A stretch of DNA of 64,000 nt from Streptococcus parasanguinis (GTDB taxonomy: Bacteria > Bacillota > Bacilli > Lactobacillales > Streptococcaceae): the NCBI GenBank assembly GCA_905188195.1, contig CAJJKY010000009.1:34221-98220 (forward strand), read 5' to 3'. The translations under genes and the position numbers were made by a program. The notes beneath the pieces are model-generated. The model was not told where the DNA came from. It made no database searches and saw nothing but the letters and a program-made list of their open reading frames with translations. Shown in pieces: positions 16,641 to 24,993 of this stretch (within the stretch, counting starts at the first letter, position 1; each line of letters opens with the position of its first letter).

Positions 16641-16694
16641 CCTGTACCTCGCTTTTAAAAAGCTCAACCCTAATGTATTCGACAAAATTTTTAA

Positions 16695-16718
16695 AAGAGG
16701 AGGGGTGCTCCTCCTCTT
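16695..16718 (-). terminator. Hairpin between peptide gene and transporter genes
   Basis: Perfect 9-bp stem AAGAGGAGG / CCTCCTCTT with a 6-nt loop. The following minus strand is only partly T-rich, so it may work as a leaky terminator or 3'-end stabiliser that sets the peptide to transporter ratio. Confidence 0.6.
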
Positions 16719-16788
16719 ACTTATCTATGAAATTCATGATATTCTAACTTATGAATACCAAATACATATTGTAGAACAAATAAAATCG

Positions 16789-16905
16789 TTAATTTGAGTA
16801 AAAACCGGAAGGATTATAGTAAAATGTTGATGGAACCCAAAGAGTACCTATAGATGCTTTAGCCCAAACACCAGGGCCAGCATTTCTAAAAAGCTTCCCC
16901 ACCAC
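16789..16905 (-). CDS. Short lactococcin-972-like peptide (truncated form)
   Basis: 38 residues from a GTG at 16905, with GAAAGGGG 6 nt upstream. It begins MVGKLFRNA, then GPGVWAKASIG and later STFYYNPSGFY. Lactococcin 972 ends with AGVWAKATVG...ASFYYNFW, so this matches the C-terminal third of that family. The family's signal peptide and N-terminal half are absent, and an in-frame TGA 12 nt before the GTG rules out a longer reading. Its neighbours are the usual lactococcin-972 partners. It may be a decayed bacteriocin, a short functional form, or a signal peptide for the adjacent regulator. Confidence 0.6.
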   Translation of the reverse strand: MVGKLFRNAGPGVWAKASIGTLWVPSTFYYNPSGFYSN

Positions 16906-16961
16906 TTGTAACCCCTTTCATTTTACAAGTGAATTGTATCACTTTAAGCATTCATTGTCAA
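16903..16961 (-). promoter_or_regulatory. Promoter and dyad operator of the bacteriocin cluster
   Basis: -35 TTGACA (16956-16961), 17-bp spacer, -10 TACAAT (16933-16938). One base after the -10 begins a perfect 9-bp inverted repeat, CACTTGTAA (16923-16931) and TTACAAGTG (16903-16911). The right arm contains the GTG start codon and the loop holds the ribosome site. Since the left arm straddles the transcript start, a DNA operator is more likely than an RNA hairpin. Confidence 0.7.
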
Positions 16962-17033
16962 TAGTTATTATTATTTTTTTGTTATTTTTTAAAGTTATAT
17001 ACTATAGTTATTTCTTCACATGATAATTATATC

Positions 17034-17060
17034 TAAAAAAACCTCGCCTTTAGGCGAGGC
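17034..17060 (-). terminator. Terminator of the cluster regulator gene
   Basis: CCTCGCC / GGCGAGG stem with a 4-nt loop and a seven-T run on the minus strand, 40 nt after the regulator's stop. It separates the regulator transcript from the bacteriocin promoter. Confidence 0.85.
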
Positions 17061-17100
17061 CGTAGATAAATACATAAACAATTGTATTGCAACCACATTA

Positions 17101-17970
17101 TTAAATTAAGTTATTTTTTATATAGTTTTCTATAGTGAGTGCCATTTTCTCATTTCCAGATAAACTATACAACGTCTCAGATAATTTAAAATATTTTTTC
17201 ACTTCGTCTTTTTTTGCAAACCCTTCACTTACGTTACCTAATAAACAGAATAAGTCCGGTAATAAATAAAAGTGATTAAATTTTTTACAAATATCGATTG
17301 TTTTCAAAATTTCAGAAATTGCTTCTTTGATTTGATTATCTATCCATAAATATCGACAGTAATTATAACGCACTTTAACTAATAATTCGAAATTCTCCAT
17401 TATTGATATATTAGATTTTTCGAGTGGGATTATGATTTTTTGATACATTTCACCACTTATTTTTTCATTTTCTAAATCTATATAAGAATAGAAATTAAGA
17501 AGACTGTTTAGAAACATAAAATAATCTCTATCTGATTCTGACATTTTATTTAATAATGTTTCTAACTTCTTTATAGCCTCCGTTTTTTTATTATCACAAT
17601 GAAAAAGAATAATTGATTCTATCCATGAAAGGTATGATTGATCATACAACGGAAGTTTATGTTTTTTTTCTTTTTCTAGATCATATAAGTACTTTAGAGA
17701 GAAATAATCTCTTTGATTTAATAATTTTTTTGATAAATCTATAAAATTTCCAAGCATTGAAGTATCCGCTAAAATATTCTCATCAAAAAAATATTCCATA
17801 GGTACGTTAAGTTTCTGAGCTAATTTATAAAGAATATCAGATCCAGGATTATACTTTCCTTTTTCTATTCGACTTATTTGTCCCTGTTTACAGATTCCCT
17901 CAGCTAATTCTGATTGAGACAACTTCAATTCTAATCTTCTACTTCGCAATCTACTTGCTAATAATGTCAT
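17101..17970 (-). CDS. PlcR/TprA-like regulator (HTH plus TPR helices)
   Basis: 289 residues. The HTH_3 DNA-binding domain is residues 5-60 (LRSRRLELKLSQSELAEGI, then GQISRIEKGKY). The rest is an all-helical repeat region (e.g. LKYLYDLEKEKKHKL, EAIKKLETLLNK, EVKKYFKLSETLYSL) of the size and layout of the peptide-binding TPR domain in RNPP regulators such as PlcR and TprA. Those proteins bind short secreted peptides and switch on bacteriocin or virulence genes. It is next to, and codirectional with, the bacteriocin promoter and has its own promoter and terminator, so control of that cluster is inferred. Very AT-rich. Confidence 0.82.
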   Translation of the reverse strand: MTLLASRLRSRRLELKLSQSELAEGICKQGQISRIEKGKYNPGSDILYKLAQKLNVPMEYFFDENILADTSMLGNFIDLSKKLLNQRDYFSLKYLYDLEKEKKHKLPLYDQSYLSWIESIILFHCDNKKTEAIKKLETLLNKMSESDRDYFMFLNSLLNFYSYIDLENEKISGEMYQKIIIPLEKSNISIMENFELLVKVRYNYCRYLWIDNQIKEAISEILKTIDICKKFNHFYLLPDLFCLLGNVSEGFAKKDEVKKYFKLSETLYSLSGNEKMALTIENYIKNNLI

Positions 17971-18003
17971 TTCCCACCTCCTGATCTATATTTACGCAGG
18001 TGT

Positions 18004-18031
18004 ATTTTATCATTATTTTAGATAATGTCAA
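18004..18031 (-). promoter_or_regulatory. Promoter of the PlcR/TprA-like regulator
   Basis: Minus strand -35 TTGACA (18026-18031), 16-bp spacer, -10 TAAAAT (18004-18009); AGGAGGTGGG precedes the ATG at 17970. Confidence 0.65.
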
Positions 18032-18205
18032 TAATATATATTTATTTATTGATATTTCTTATAAAAGTTGTTTGGTTCTTAAATAATTTTTACAATTGAA
18101 TCTTTTAGACAATACTATTCTTACTTTGAAACAGCTATTTACAATATTTATCTTTGATATTATTAAAAATTCTAACAAACCACAATTTATCATTTGAATA
18201 AATCC

Positions 18206-18676
18206 TTAAAATCTTAATTTTTCCCAATCATCGTCTGTCCGTTTGCGATAATAGAACTCAGACAAGTCCGGGTCTTCCATCACTTCCAGCAGAGGAAGCA
18301 TATCGTAGGACAAGTCCAACTTTTCTAATTGATCCTTCTCAACCCAAGAAACTTCTCCTTCATCAGACGATCTTAGCTGACCTGTAAATTCTGTCGCTTT
18401 GTAACAAAAGACAATATAGCGGCCTCCCTCATCTGGCTCCCAGTCTTTAACTGCGACCAGTTTTGGATCTGCAATTGTCAGTCCTGTCTCTTCGTAGACT
18501 TCACGAATGACGGATTCTACTAGACTTTCTCCTTCTTCAATATGGCCTCCAGGAAAGGCATAACCAGACCATTTCTTGTAGCGCTCTGGTGACCGGTATT
18601 GGAGGACTACTTTATTCGTTGAAGTGTCTTCGATCAGACATAGATTTGTTAGAATAGTAGATGTTGCGCGTGACAT
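18206..18676 (-). CDS. Nudix hydrolase, MutX-like (8-oxo-dGTP diphosphatase type)
   Basis: 156 residues from the ATG at 18676, which has AGAAAGG upstream; the in-frame ATG at 18694 has no such site. The Nudix box is complete: GGHIEEGESLVESVIREV followed by YEETGL (residues about 44-67), carrying the Glu residues that bind Mg. The N-terminus SRATSTILTNLCLIED resembles streptococcal MutX, which removes oxidised dGTP. MutX assignment is by resemblance; other nucleotide substrates are possible. Single gene. Confidence 0.85.
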   Translation of the reverse strand: MSRATSTILTNLCLIEDTSTNKVVLQYRSPERYKKWSGYAFPGGHIEEGESLVESVIREVYEETGLTIADPKLVAVKDWEPDEGGRYIVFCYKATEFTGQLRSSDEGEVSWVEKDQLEKLDLSYDMLPLLEVMEDPDLSEFYYRKRTDDDWEKLRF

Positions 18677-18966
18677 AGAAACCTTTCTTCTCATTTTATT
18701 ATTAATCCGTCTCTATCTTACCTTTTTTCATAATAAAGGGATTGAAACTCCTTTTTACAATGCTTTGATTTTTCGGCATGCTACCGTCCCTTAAAGGAAA
18801 ACAACAGCAAAAGTTTAAAAAATACTTTCTATTGGTTGCCATTAACTGTATTAACCGGAACTTGTACATGCAAATAAGATAGTTGAAAATAAGAAATGAG
18901 AATAAAATACCGTCTTCATTTCTACTTTTCCCAAATACTCTAGTACCAGATTCATAGCGAAAGGCA

Positions 18967-19395
18967 TTACAACTCCATGATGAAAGGATTAACTAGCTTA
19001 TGATACACAGATCTATAGACACTCCATGAGCCAATGCCATGTTCGTAAGAGCCGTGGTCGATAATCACGTAGTTCCCTTCCATTCTTGCGTTGTGATAAA
19101 TTGGTGGGATTATTGTATTAGGCGACATAGATATTGACATGTTTAACATAAAACCAAAAAACAAAATCAAAATATAACTAAAAATCAATGAGAAAACATG
19201 ACTCGATTCCGTTCCTCTCTTTTTATAAAAGTTGGTCCAAAAATGGCAAAATAATACGAAAACCAGAGAGTCAAACCATAAACTACAGAGAATCGGAATA
19301 AATGATAGACCAAAAACTACTAATAGTAATTCAAAGACGAAAAAAACTAGAGAGAATAAATAAAACTTTTTAAAACCATTTAACTTCTTAAGCAT
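18967..19395 (-). CDS. Hypothetical membrane protein
   Basis: 142 residues with three or four hydrophobic segments: FYLFSLVFFVFELLLVVFGL, IPILCSLWFDSLVFVLFCHF and VFSLIFSYILILFFGFML. The C-terminal 45 residues are polar (HNARMEGNYVIIDHGSYEHG). No family recognised. The 290 bp between it and the Nudix gene hold a weak AGAAATGA / TCATTTCT hairpin (about 18891-18932) and nothing else I can identify. Confidence 0.55.
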   Translation of the reverse strand: MLKKLNGFKKFYLFSLVFFVFELLLVVFGLSFIPILCSLWFDSLVFVLFCHFWTNFYKKRGTESSHVFSLIFSYILILFFGFMLNMSISMSPNTIIPPIYHNARMEGNYVIIDHGSYEHGIGSWSVYRSVYHKLVNPFIMEL

Positions 19396-19575
19396 AGAGA
19401 AGGCTCCTTATTTAGAAATGCTATAACTAACCATATTATAAAGCTAATCCATAACTACGTCAATGTGCATTGAATGGATACCTTCATTTGAGATTTTTTA
19501 CTTCCTTTTCTACTGGGTTGCAAATCTCAAGGGACAAAAAACTACACATTCAGGCTTGACAGTAGAGTTCTTGCC

Positions 19576-19929
19576 TTAAATAATGATCAATAAAATATGA
19601 ACACCCAATCGTAACCAATGATCAACGAGAGTCGTATCCGGATCACTTTTTTTGCTATCCAAGTATAGGCTAAGAGAAAACAAAAGCAAAGCAAGAGCAA
19701 TAACCATTTTAAGCGATAGCATCATACCGCCAATAGCCAGAGCTGCTAGAAAGCCAAAAAATGGCAATGGGCTAAATAAAAATGACAATAAACTAAAATA
19801 GAGCATAAACAAAGATAGAATCAATAGGCCATAAACAATCAAATAAGTAAAAATAGAAACTCTTTGACCTTCTCTTTTCATTTTTGAAATTGAAGAAATG
19901 ACATAGATCATATAGATAAACAGCAGCAT
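19576..19929 (-). CDS. Hypothetical small membrane protein
   Basis: 117 residues, four hydrophobic stretches (MLLFIYMIYVISSI, YLIVYGLLILSLFMLYFSLL, FFGFLAALAIGGMMLSL, VIALALLLFSLSLYL) and a short charged segment DSKKSDPDTT before the last helix. No recognised domain. Likely a cytoplasmic-membrane protein of unknown role; flanked by other orphan small membrane genes on the same strand. Confidence 0.55.
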   Translation of the reverse strand: MLLFIYMIYVISSISKMKREGQRVSIFTYLIVYGLLILSLFMLYFSLLSFLFSPLPFFGFLAALAIGGMMLSLKMVIALALLLFSLSLYLDSKKSDPDTTLVDHWLRLGVHILLIII

Positions 19930-20032
19930 ATTGAACCATTCCTACATTTTATAGATGATATTGATAGTTTAACTGAATCCTATTCAAAACACAACCAAAG
20001 ACACTAACTTATAAGAACAAACTGACGTTTCA

Positions 20033-20656
20033 TCAGAGTTTCTTCACTTCTGCTGCTACCTTTCGGAGATGCTGTTCCCGTATGCTAGCGGTGTTCACAT
20101 CCCGGCCGACTTCTCCTAAAATGCAGACGCGCTTGGTTTTAATCCCACAGTGGTTCAAGACGGCATTCTTCAAGACAGAGATGCCGTAACTATCTGGAAT
20201 GTTTAGAGGACCTGAAAAGATCTTGTACCACCAAGTAGGCGCCATAGAGGTCGCATAAATACTGGCGGTTTTCCCTTTGAGCAACTTCTTGAATTGCTTG
20301 CCTCTCAGGTAATTCCAGATGAAGCTACCCTGATCATTGGCCGAGTAAGCAATCCCCGGTGTAAAGACCCGGTCGATCCAGCCCTTCATAAGGCTCGGCA
20401 TACTACTCCACCAGATGGGATAAACAAAAATCAGGTGATCCGCCCACTGGATTAATTCTTGGGAACGAAGAATAAAAGGATCTTCCTCCATTCGTTTTCG
20501 ATAGCCATAACGTAAAACAGGATCAAAATCTTCTTCATTGAGACTAATAGTATTAATCTCATGACGGCTTGTGTCCAAATTGCTTACAATGGTTTGAAAA
20601 ATCGCTTGGCAGTAACTTTCCTTATCAGGGTGCCCATGGATGACTAAAATTTTCAT
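20033..20656 (-). CDS. NAD(P)H-dependent quinone oxidoreductase (NQO1-like flavodoxin fold)
   Basis: 207 residues. The N-terminus MKILVIHGHPDKESYCQAIF is the FMN/FAD phosphate-binding strand and loop of the NQO1/KefF family, and FVYPIWWSSMPSLMKGWIDR with VFTPGIAY is the family's flavin-isoalloxazine segment. Enzymes of this group reduce quinones or act as KefF-type accessory proteins; no Kef transporter is nearby, so a general quinone reductase is more likely. Stands alone with no partner gene. Confidence 0.88.
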   Translation of the reverse strand: MKILVIHGHPDKESYCQAIFQTIVSNLDTSRHEINTISLNEEDFDPVLRYGYRKRMEEDPFILRSQELIQWADHLIFVYPIWWSSMPSLMKGWIDRVFTPGIAYSANDQGSFIWNYLRGKQFKKLLKGKTASIYATSMAPTWWYKIFSGPLNIPDSYGISVLKNAVLNHCGIKTKRVCILGEVGRDVNTASIREQHLRKVAAEVKKL

Positions 20657-20746
20657 TCGTCTTCTTCATCTCTTTGGTTTATTCTATCTATTTTATTTTT
20701 TTACTTGATTAATTGATAATGGTTCAAAGATTGATAGATAGGTCCT

Positions 20747-21244
20747 TTAGGAATTTTTATTCGAAGAACACTTCATCCGCAATTCCTTAACAGGTTTTCC
20801 AAGTTCAAGTATTTTTTCTTGGCCATCAAAAGTAAAACCCATTTTTTGATAGAAAGCAATGGCTCGCTTATTATCTTTCAATACCCATAAATAAATTTCA
20901 GAGAAATGATCGAGAACAGCAAATGCAGCATGCAATAACTGTTCACTCACACCTTTTCCATAGTAATCTTTTAAAACATATAAGGCGATGATTTCACCAG
21001 CTTGAATGGCCTCATCACGAAAATTTCCATAGCTGATAAATCCAACGACCTTCTTTCCATCCATCGCAATCAAGGTATTTTCTGGATACTTTTGACTAAA
21101 GAAACGACATCTATCTAATGTCATCGTCTCCTGAAATTCCGCGGGTAAAAGATCGTCATAAGCCTCTCTCCACGTTTGCCAATGAACGAGAGATTTTCCT
21201 TCTATCTCTTCAGGAGTTTCCATTGTTTTAATGATAATCTTCAT
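20747..21244 (-). CDS. GNAT family N-acetyltransferase
   Basis: 165 residues. Beta-4 and the CoA loop read GEIIALYVLKDYYGKGVSEQLL (Q/R-x-x-G-x-G region with YYGKGVS), and the C-terminal AIAFYQKMGFTFDGQ is the typical last motif. N-terminal IEGKSLVHWQTWREAYDDLLP is common in the YjaB/PaiA-like subgroup. Substrate unknown. Only 14 nt separate it from the upstream uvrB gene, so it is probably cotranscribed. Confidence 0.88.
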   Translation of the reverse strand: MKIIIKTMETPEEIEGKSLVHWQTWREAYDDLLPAEFQETMTLDRCRFFSQKYPENTLIAMDGKKVVGFISYGNFRDEAIQAGEIIALYVLKDYYGKGVSEQLLHAAFAVLDHFSEIYLWVLKDNKRAIAFYQKMGFTFDGQEKILELGKPVKELRMKCSSNKNS

Positions 21245-21258
21245 TCGCTTTATCCTAT

Positions 21259-23247
21259 CTAATCCAAAGCCTTGACTTCCAACATCATATCGCGGATTTG
21301 CGCTGCCAGCTCGAAATCAAGCACTTCGACTGCTTCTTGCATTTGACCTTGCAGTTTCTTGACTAGTTCCTTGCGCTCTTGGCGGTTGAGACTGGTAATA
21401 TCCACTTCCTTGTCCTCTTCCTTGGCCACCGCCTTGGTAACAGAGATCAGGTCACGGATTTCCTTCTTGATGGTTTGTGGAACAATGCCATGTTCTTCAT
21501 TATAAGCCATCTGGATTTTCCGACGGCGAGCTGTTTCATCAATGGCTTTTTGCATAGACTGGGTCATGGTGTCCGCATACATGATGACGTGACCCTCACT
21601 ATTACGGGCTGCACGACCGATGGTTTGAATCAATCCGCGTTCATTACGGAGGAAACCTTCCTTATCCGCATCGAGGATGGCAACTAGACTCACTTCCGGT
21701 ACGTCAATCCCTTCCCGAAGGAGGTTGATTCCGACCAAGACATCAAAGACGCCCAAACGCAAATCACGAATAATCTCCGTCCGCTCCAAGGTCTTAATAT
21801 CCGAGTGCATGTATTTGACCTTGACCCCCATTTCTTTGAAGTAGTCGGTCAAGTCCTCTGCCATCTTCTTGGTCAGGGTGGTAACAAAGGTCCGCTCTCC
21901 ACGTTCTACACGCACATTGATTTCACCCAAGAGATCGTCCATTTGTCCCATGGTCGGACGCACTTCCACCTCGGGATCGAGTAGACCTGTCGGACGAATG
22001 ATCTGCTCGATGACGGTATCGGTTTGTTCCATCTCATAATCACCCGGTGTCGCAGACACATAGACGATCTGATGAACATGGCTTTCAAACTCCTCACGAC
22101 GGAGCGGTCGGTTGTCCAAGGCAGACGGCAAACGGAAGCCATAGTTGACCAGCATTTCCTTGCGCGAGCGGTCTCCATTGTACATGCCCTTGATCTGTCC
22201 CATAGTCATGTGGCTTTCATCGATCATGATGAGGAAATCTTCTGGGAAGAAGTCAAGGAGAGTGTAAGGAGGCTCTCCTTCACTCCGGCCATCCATGTGA
22301 CGAGAGTAGTTTTCGACGCCATTGGTGTAGCCCATCTCCCGTAGCATTTCAATATCGTACTCAGTACGTTGTTTTAGACGTTGAGCTTCCAGGAGCTTGC
22401 CTTCTTTTTCAAAGACCTTCAACTGCTCCTCAAGTTCCGCTTGAATCTTGGCAATGGCCACTTCCATATGGTCATCATTGGTCACGAAGTGAGTGGCTGG
22501 GAAAATGGCTAAGTGGTCCACATCTCCTAGAACTTGGCCTGTCAAAGCTTCAATCTCCCGAATCCGCTCAATCTCGTCCCCGAAAAACTCAACACGGAAG
22601 GCATGTTCATCACGCGAAGCTGGGAAAATCTCCACCACGTCCCCACGAACACGGAATTTCCCCCGTTGAAAGTCAATGTCATTGCGCTCAAACTGGATGT
22701 CCACCAGGTCATTGAGCAGCTTATCACGAGAAATCTCCAGACCTGGACGCAAGCTGACTACGCTATCGGCATATTCCTTAGGCGAACCTAAACCATAGAT
22801 ACAAGAAACAGAAGCCACAACGATCACATCATTGCGCTCCAACAAAGCTGATGTTGCGGAGTGACGAAGTTTATCAATCTCATCATTGACCGAGCTATCT
22901 TTTTCGATATAGGTGTCGCTCGATGGCACATAGGCTTCTGGCTGGTAGTAATCATAGTAGGAAACAAAATACTCGACCGCATTTTCAGGGAAAAATTCCT
23001 TGAACTCCCCATAAAGTTGGCCTGCTAGGGTTTTATTGTGGGCGATAACCAGGGTCGGTTTATTGACTTGGGCAATAACCTGGCTCATAGTATAGGTCTT
23101 CCCCGTACCAGTCGCTCCCATCAGGATTTGCGCCTTCTCACCACCCTCGATGTTATCAACCAACTTTTCAATGGCCTGCGGTTGATCCCCAGACGGTTGG
23201 TATTTCGATACTAGTTTAAATTTGTTATCTGTTACTCGATTAATCAT
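21259..23247 (-). CDS. uvrB: Excinuclease ABC subunit B
   Basis: 662 residues, full length. UvrB is the DNA-damage-verifying helicase of nucleotide excision repair, loaded by UvrA and cut-partner of UvrC. Visible motifs: Walker A GATGTGKTYTMSQV (about residue 40), beta-hairpin region YYDYYQPEAYVPSSDTYIEKD, DEAD-like IDESHMT, motif V GINLLREGIDVPE, motif VI QTIGRAARN, and the C-terminal UVR coiled coil (KKLQGQMQEAVEVLDFELA). Start ATG at 23247. Nothing abnormal. Confidence 0.98.
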   Translation of the reverse strand: MINRVTDNKFKLVSKYQPSGDQPQAIEKLVDNIEGGEKAQILMGATGTGKTYTMSQVIAQVNKPTLVIAHNKTLAGQLYGEFKEFFPENAVEYFVSYYDYYQPEAYVPSSDTYIEKDSSVNDEIDKLRHSATSALLERNDVIVVASVSCIYGLGSPKEYADSVVSLRPGLEISRDKLLNDLVDIQFERNDIDFQRGKFRVRGDVVEIFPASRDEHAFRVEFFGDEIERIREIEALTGQVLGDVDHLAIFPATHFVTNDDHMEVAIAKIQAELEEQLKVFEKEGKLLEAQRLKQRTEYDIEMLREMGYTNGVENYSRHMDGRSEGEPPYTLLDFFPEDFLIMIDESHMTMGQIKGMYNGDRSRKEMLVNYGFRLPSALDNRPLRREEFESHVHQIVYVSATPGDYEMEQTDTVIEQIIRPTGLLDPEVEVRPTMGQMDDLLGEINVRVERGERTFVTTLTKKMAEDLTDYFKEMGVKVKYMHSDIKTLERTEIIRDLRLGVFDVLVGINLLREGIDVPEVSLVAILDADKEGFLRNERGLIQTIGRAARNSEGHVIMYADTMTQSMQKAIDETARRRKIQMAYNEEHGIVPQTIKKEIRDLISVTKAVAKEEDKEVDITSLNRQERKELVKKLQGQMQEAVEVLDFELAAQIRDMMLEVKALD

Positions 23248-23365
23248 CTCTTTAACCTCACATATATAGACCTTATTTTACCATAAATCACTAGAATTCT
23301 CTGAGATGAGGAATGAAAGGGAAAACAACATATTACAAAATAATTAATTGGACACGCATTAGAGT

Positions 23366-23415
23366 GAAAACTAAACAAGACTCTCGCAATTACTTCGAAA
23401 GTCTTGTCTTTTATT
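23366..23415. terminator. Terminator after the ABC-2 permease genes
   Basis: CAAGACT...CGA / ...AGTCTTG hairpin with flanking T runs, in the 262-bp gap between uvrB and the permease gene. The 75-codon reading that crosses this gap is not credible as a gene; no other feature is visible there. Confidence 0.55.
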
Positions 23416-23509
23416 CTAAAACAATGCAATACGTAATAAACATCAGTGTCCATGATATACAAAATTAGCAAGGTTTGCTCATCGGTATCATTTTTACGAA
23501 ATCAATTTA

Positions 23510-24199
23510 CTACTTAACTTCTTGGTTCCTTACCAAGAGGTAGAGAGTTGCTCCAAGTGAGCATACAAGTCCGATAACGTACGTACAGAGTTGCAAAGAG
23601 GAAACTCTCCCTAATATTGTTTCCGCAATAATATTATAAAAAAGATAACTAGTCAATGGTTCCACTACTCTTTCTATGAATGGTTGTACCAAAATAGGAA
23701 ATAGTAGCAAAATAGCTAAACTCCCCATTGGACTTTTGAAAAAATAACTTAAGAAGTAAGAAATCAAAAAGTATTGGATGGAGCCAATCAAATAGAAACT
23801 GAAAATTTCTAAACTGACACCATTTTTGCTACTAAAAAAATGAAACCATATAAGCAGTACAATGAAATTTAAGGTTGATTGGAGTAGTACATCACATAAC
23901 TCTACGAATAGGATCCGAATTGAACTTAAGATCCTTTTTCCACTTACCAAATAAACTAGTTTTGTTTCGTGTGATTGTAACTCAACAAATGCATTAACAC
24001 ACCCAATACTAACAGAGAGCATTGATGCAAATACAAGAGCTTGCTTTATAGATAATTGTACAACAGTATCATTGATTGCTACTGGTAAAACGCCTAAGAG
24101 ACACACAAAACCTATAAAAAGTGACTGTATAGCTATCTGGTATTTTACGGGTTTTAAACTATATTTTTTGACAATAAGACTAAAAAATATTCTTGCCAT
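23510..24199 (-). CDS. ABC-2 type permease subunit, second of pair
   Basis: 229 residues with six predicted membrane helices (IAIQSLFIGFVCLLGVLPV, ALVFASMLSVSIGCVNAFV, TLNFIVLLIWFHFF, YLIGSIQYFLISYFLSYFF, SLAILLLFPILV, LQLCTYVIGLVCSLGATLYLL). It overlaps the preceding permease gene by 20 nt. Two small permeases plus one ATPase is the layout of LanFEG-type lantibiotic immunity transporters, which expel peptide antibiotics from the membrane. Function inferred from context; sequence has no named motif. Confidence 0.72.
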   Translation of the reverse strand: MARIFFSLIVKKYSLKPVKYQIAIQSLFIGFVCLLGVLPVAINDTVVQLSIKQALVFASMLSVSIGCVNAFVELQSHETKLVYLVSGKRILSSIRILFVELCDVLLQSTLNFIVLLIWFHFFSSKNGVSLEIFSFYLIGSIQYFLISYFLSYFFKSPMGSLAILLLFPILVQPFIERVVEPLTSYLFYNIIAETILGRVSSLQLCTYVIGLVCSLGATLYLLVRNQEVK

Positions 24200-24992
24200 T
24201 CTTCCTCCTCATTCGAATCGTTTCTACAAGCATTATGAATACCAAGAACAAGATCCCTTCAACTACTAAAAGTGTAAATCCATACAATTGGCTCGTTTGA
24301 GTCCCTTCAATTCGGCCAAAAGCAAATGACTTTGCTCCAATCAAAGGCAAGAGATTTTCTATTTTAGAAGAAATTCCTCTTAGAATACCTGATAAAGTGA
24401 TTACCAATAACAAAACGTCTGCAATTAATGAAGTCATTGATTTTTTCGTTACTATTACGAAAAGTAAAGCTAATAAAGTAAGAACGATTGCAAATATCAT
24501 AACTCTTACCGTGACATCTAAGAACAATGTAAATTCTAAATAATTCTTTAAAGTAGAATCTAGAAAAATGAGTAAGATAATAGCATTTACTATAGATAAT
24601 ACTAAAGTAGAAAGTATCGATAAAACAACCGAACTTGCAATAAACCCAGTAAGACGAACTTTCCAGTTTGGGATCAATAACTGAGTAAAATTATCATCAC
24701 CAAATTGGTAATGAGTTGAATAAACAAGTGAAACCAAGATGGGTAAGAAAATAACACTTGCTTGGTAGGGTGAAGATAAGAGAGCATCCCTGACTGTATA
24801 GACTGGATTCGATGATAACATAGACGGATCAAGGTTAACTGCTTGGCCATTTCCTTCCACTAAAGCATTTATCACCTGGATATTTTGAATTGAAAAAAAT
24901 ATGCTGACTCCTAAAATAAGAAAAAAAGTAATTTTAAAAGTAGGTAAACTACTATATTTATAAAGGTCACTAAAAAAGTAACGCTTCAACAT
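24180..24992 (-). CDS. ABC-2 type permease subunit, first of pair
   Basis: 270 residues starting MLKRYFFSDLYKYSSLP at 24992, chosen because GAAGGTGA sits just upstream and the ATPase ends 2 nt before. Helices include ITFFLILGVSIFFSI, ASVIFLPILVSLVYSTHYQ, GFIASSVVLSILSTLVLSI, MIFAIVLTLLALLFVIV, VLLLVITLSGILRGI and LLVVEGILFLVFIMLV. The extracytoplasmic loop after helix 1 is about 60 residues. Similar to BcrB/LanE-type permeases. Part of the transporter divergent from the two-component system. Confidence 0.75.
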   Translation of the reverse strand: MLKRYFFSDLYKYSSLPTFKITFFLILGVSIFFSIQNIQVINALVEGNGQAVNLDPSMLSSNPVYTVRDALLSSPYQASVIFLPILVSLVYSTHYQFGDDNFTQLLIPNWKVRLTGFIASSVVLSILSTLVLSIVNAIILLIFLDSTLKNYLEFTLFLDVTVRVMIFAIVLTLLALLFVIVTKKSMTSLIADVLLLVITLSGILRGISSKIENLLPLIGAKSFAFGRIEGTQTSQLYGFTLLVVEGILFLVFIMLVETIRMRRKNGKNIF

Positions 24993-24993
24993 A

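Noticed and set aside
18025..18099. 24-codon hydrophobic plus-strand reading opposite the PlcR/TprA-like promoter (MSIIYIYLLIFLIKVVWFLN...), similar to short pheromone precursors
   Set aside because: No ribosome site, no separate promoter, and AT-rich DNA yields such hydrophobic strings by chance. Worth revisiting only if conserved.
23244..23471. 75-codon minus-strand reading before uvrB
   Set aside because: No ribosome site, odd composition, and it runs through the terminator hairpin of the neighbouring operon.
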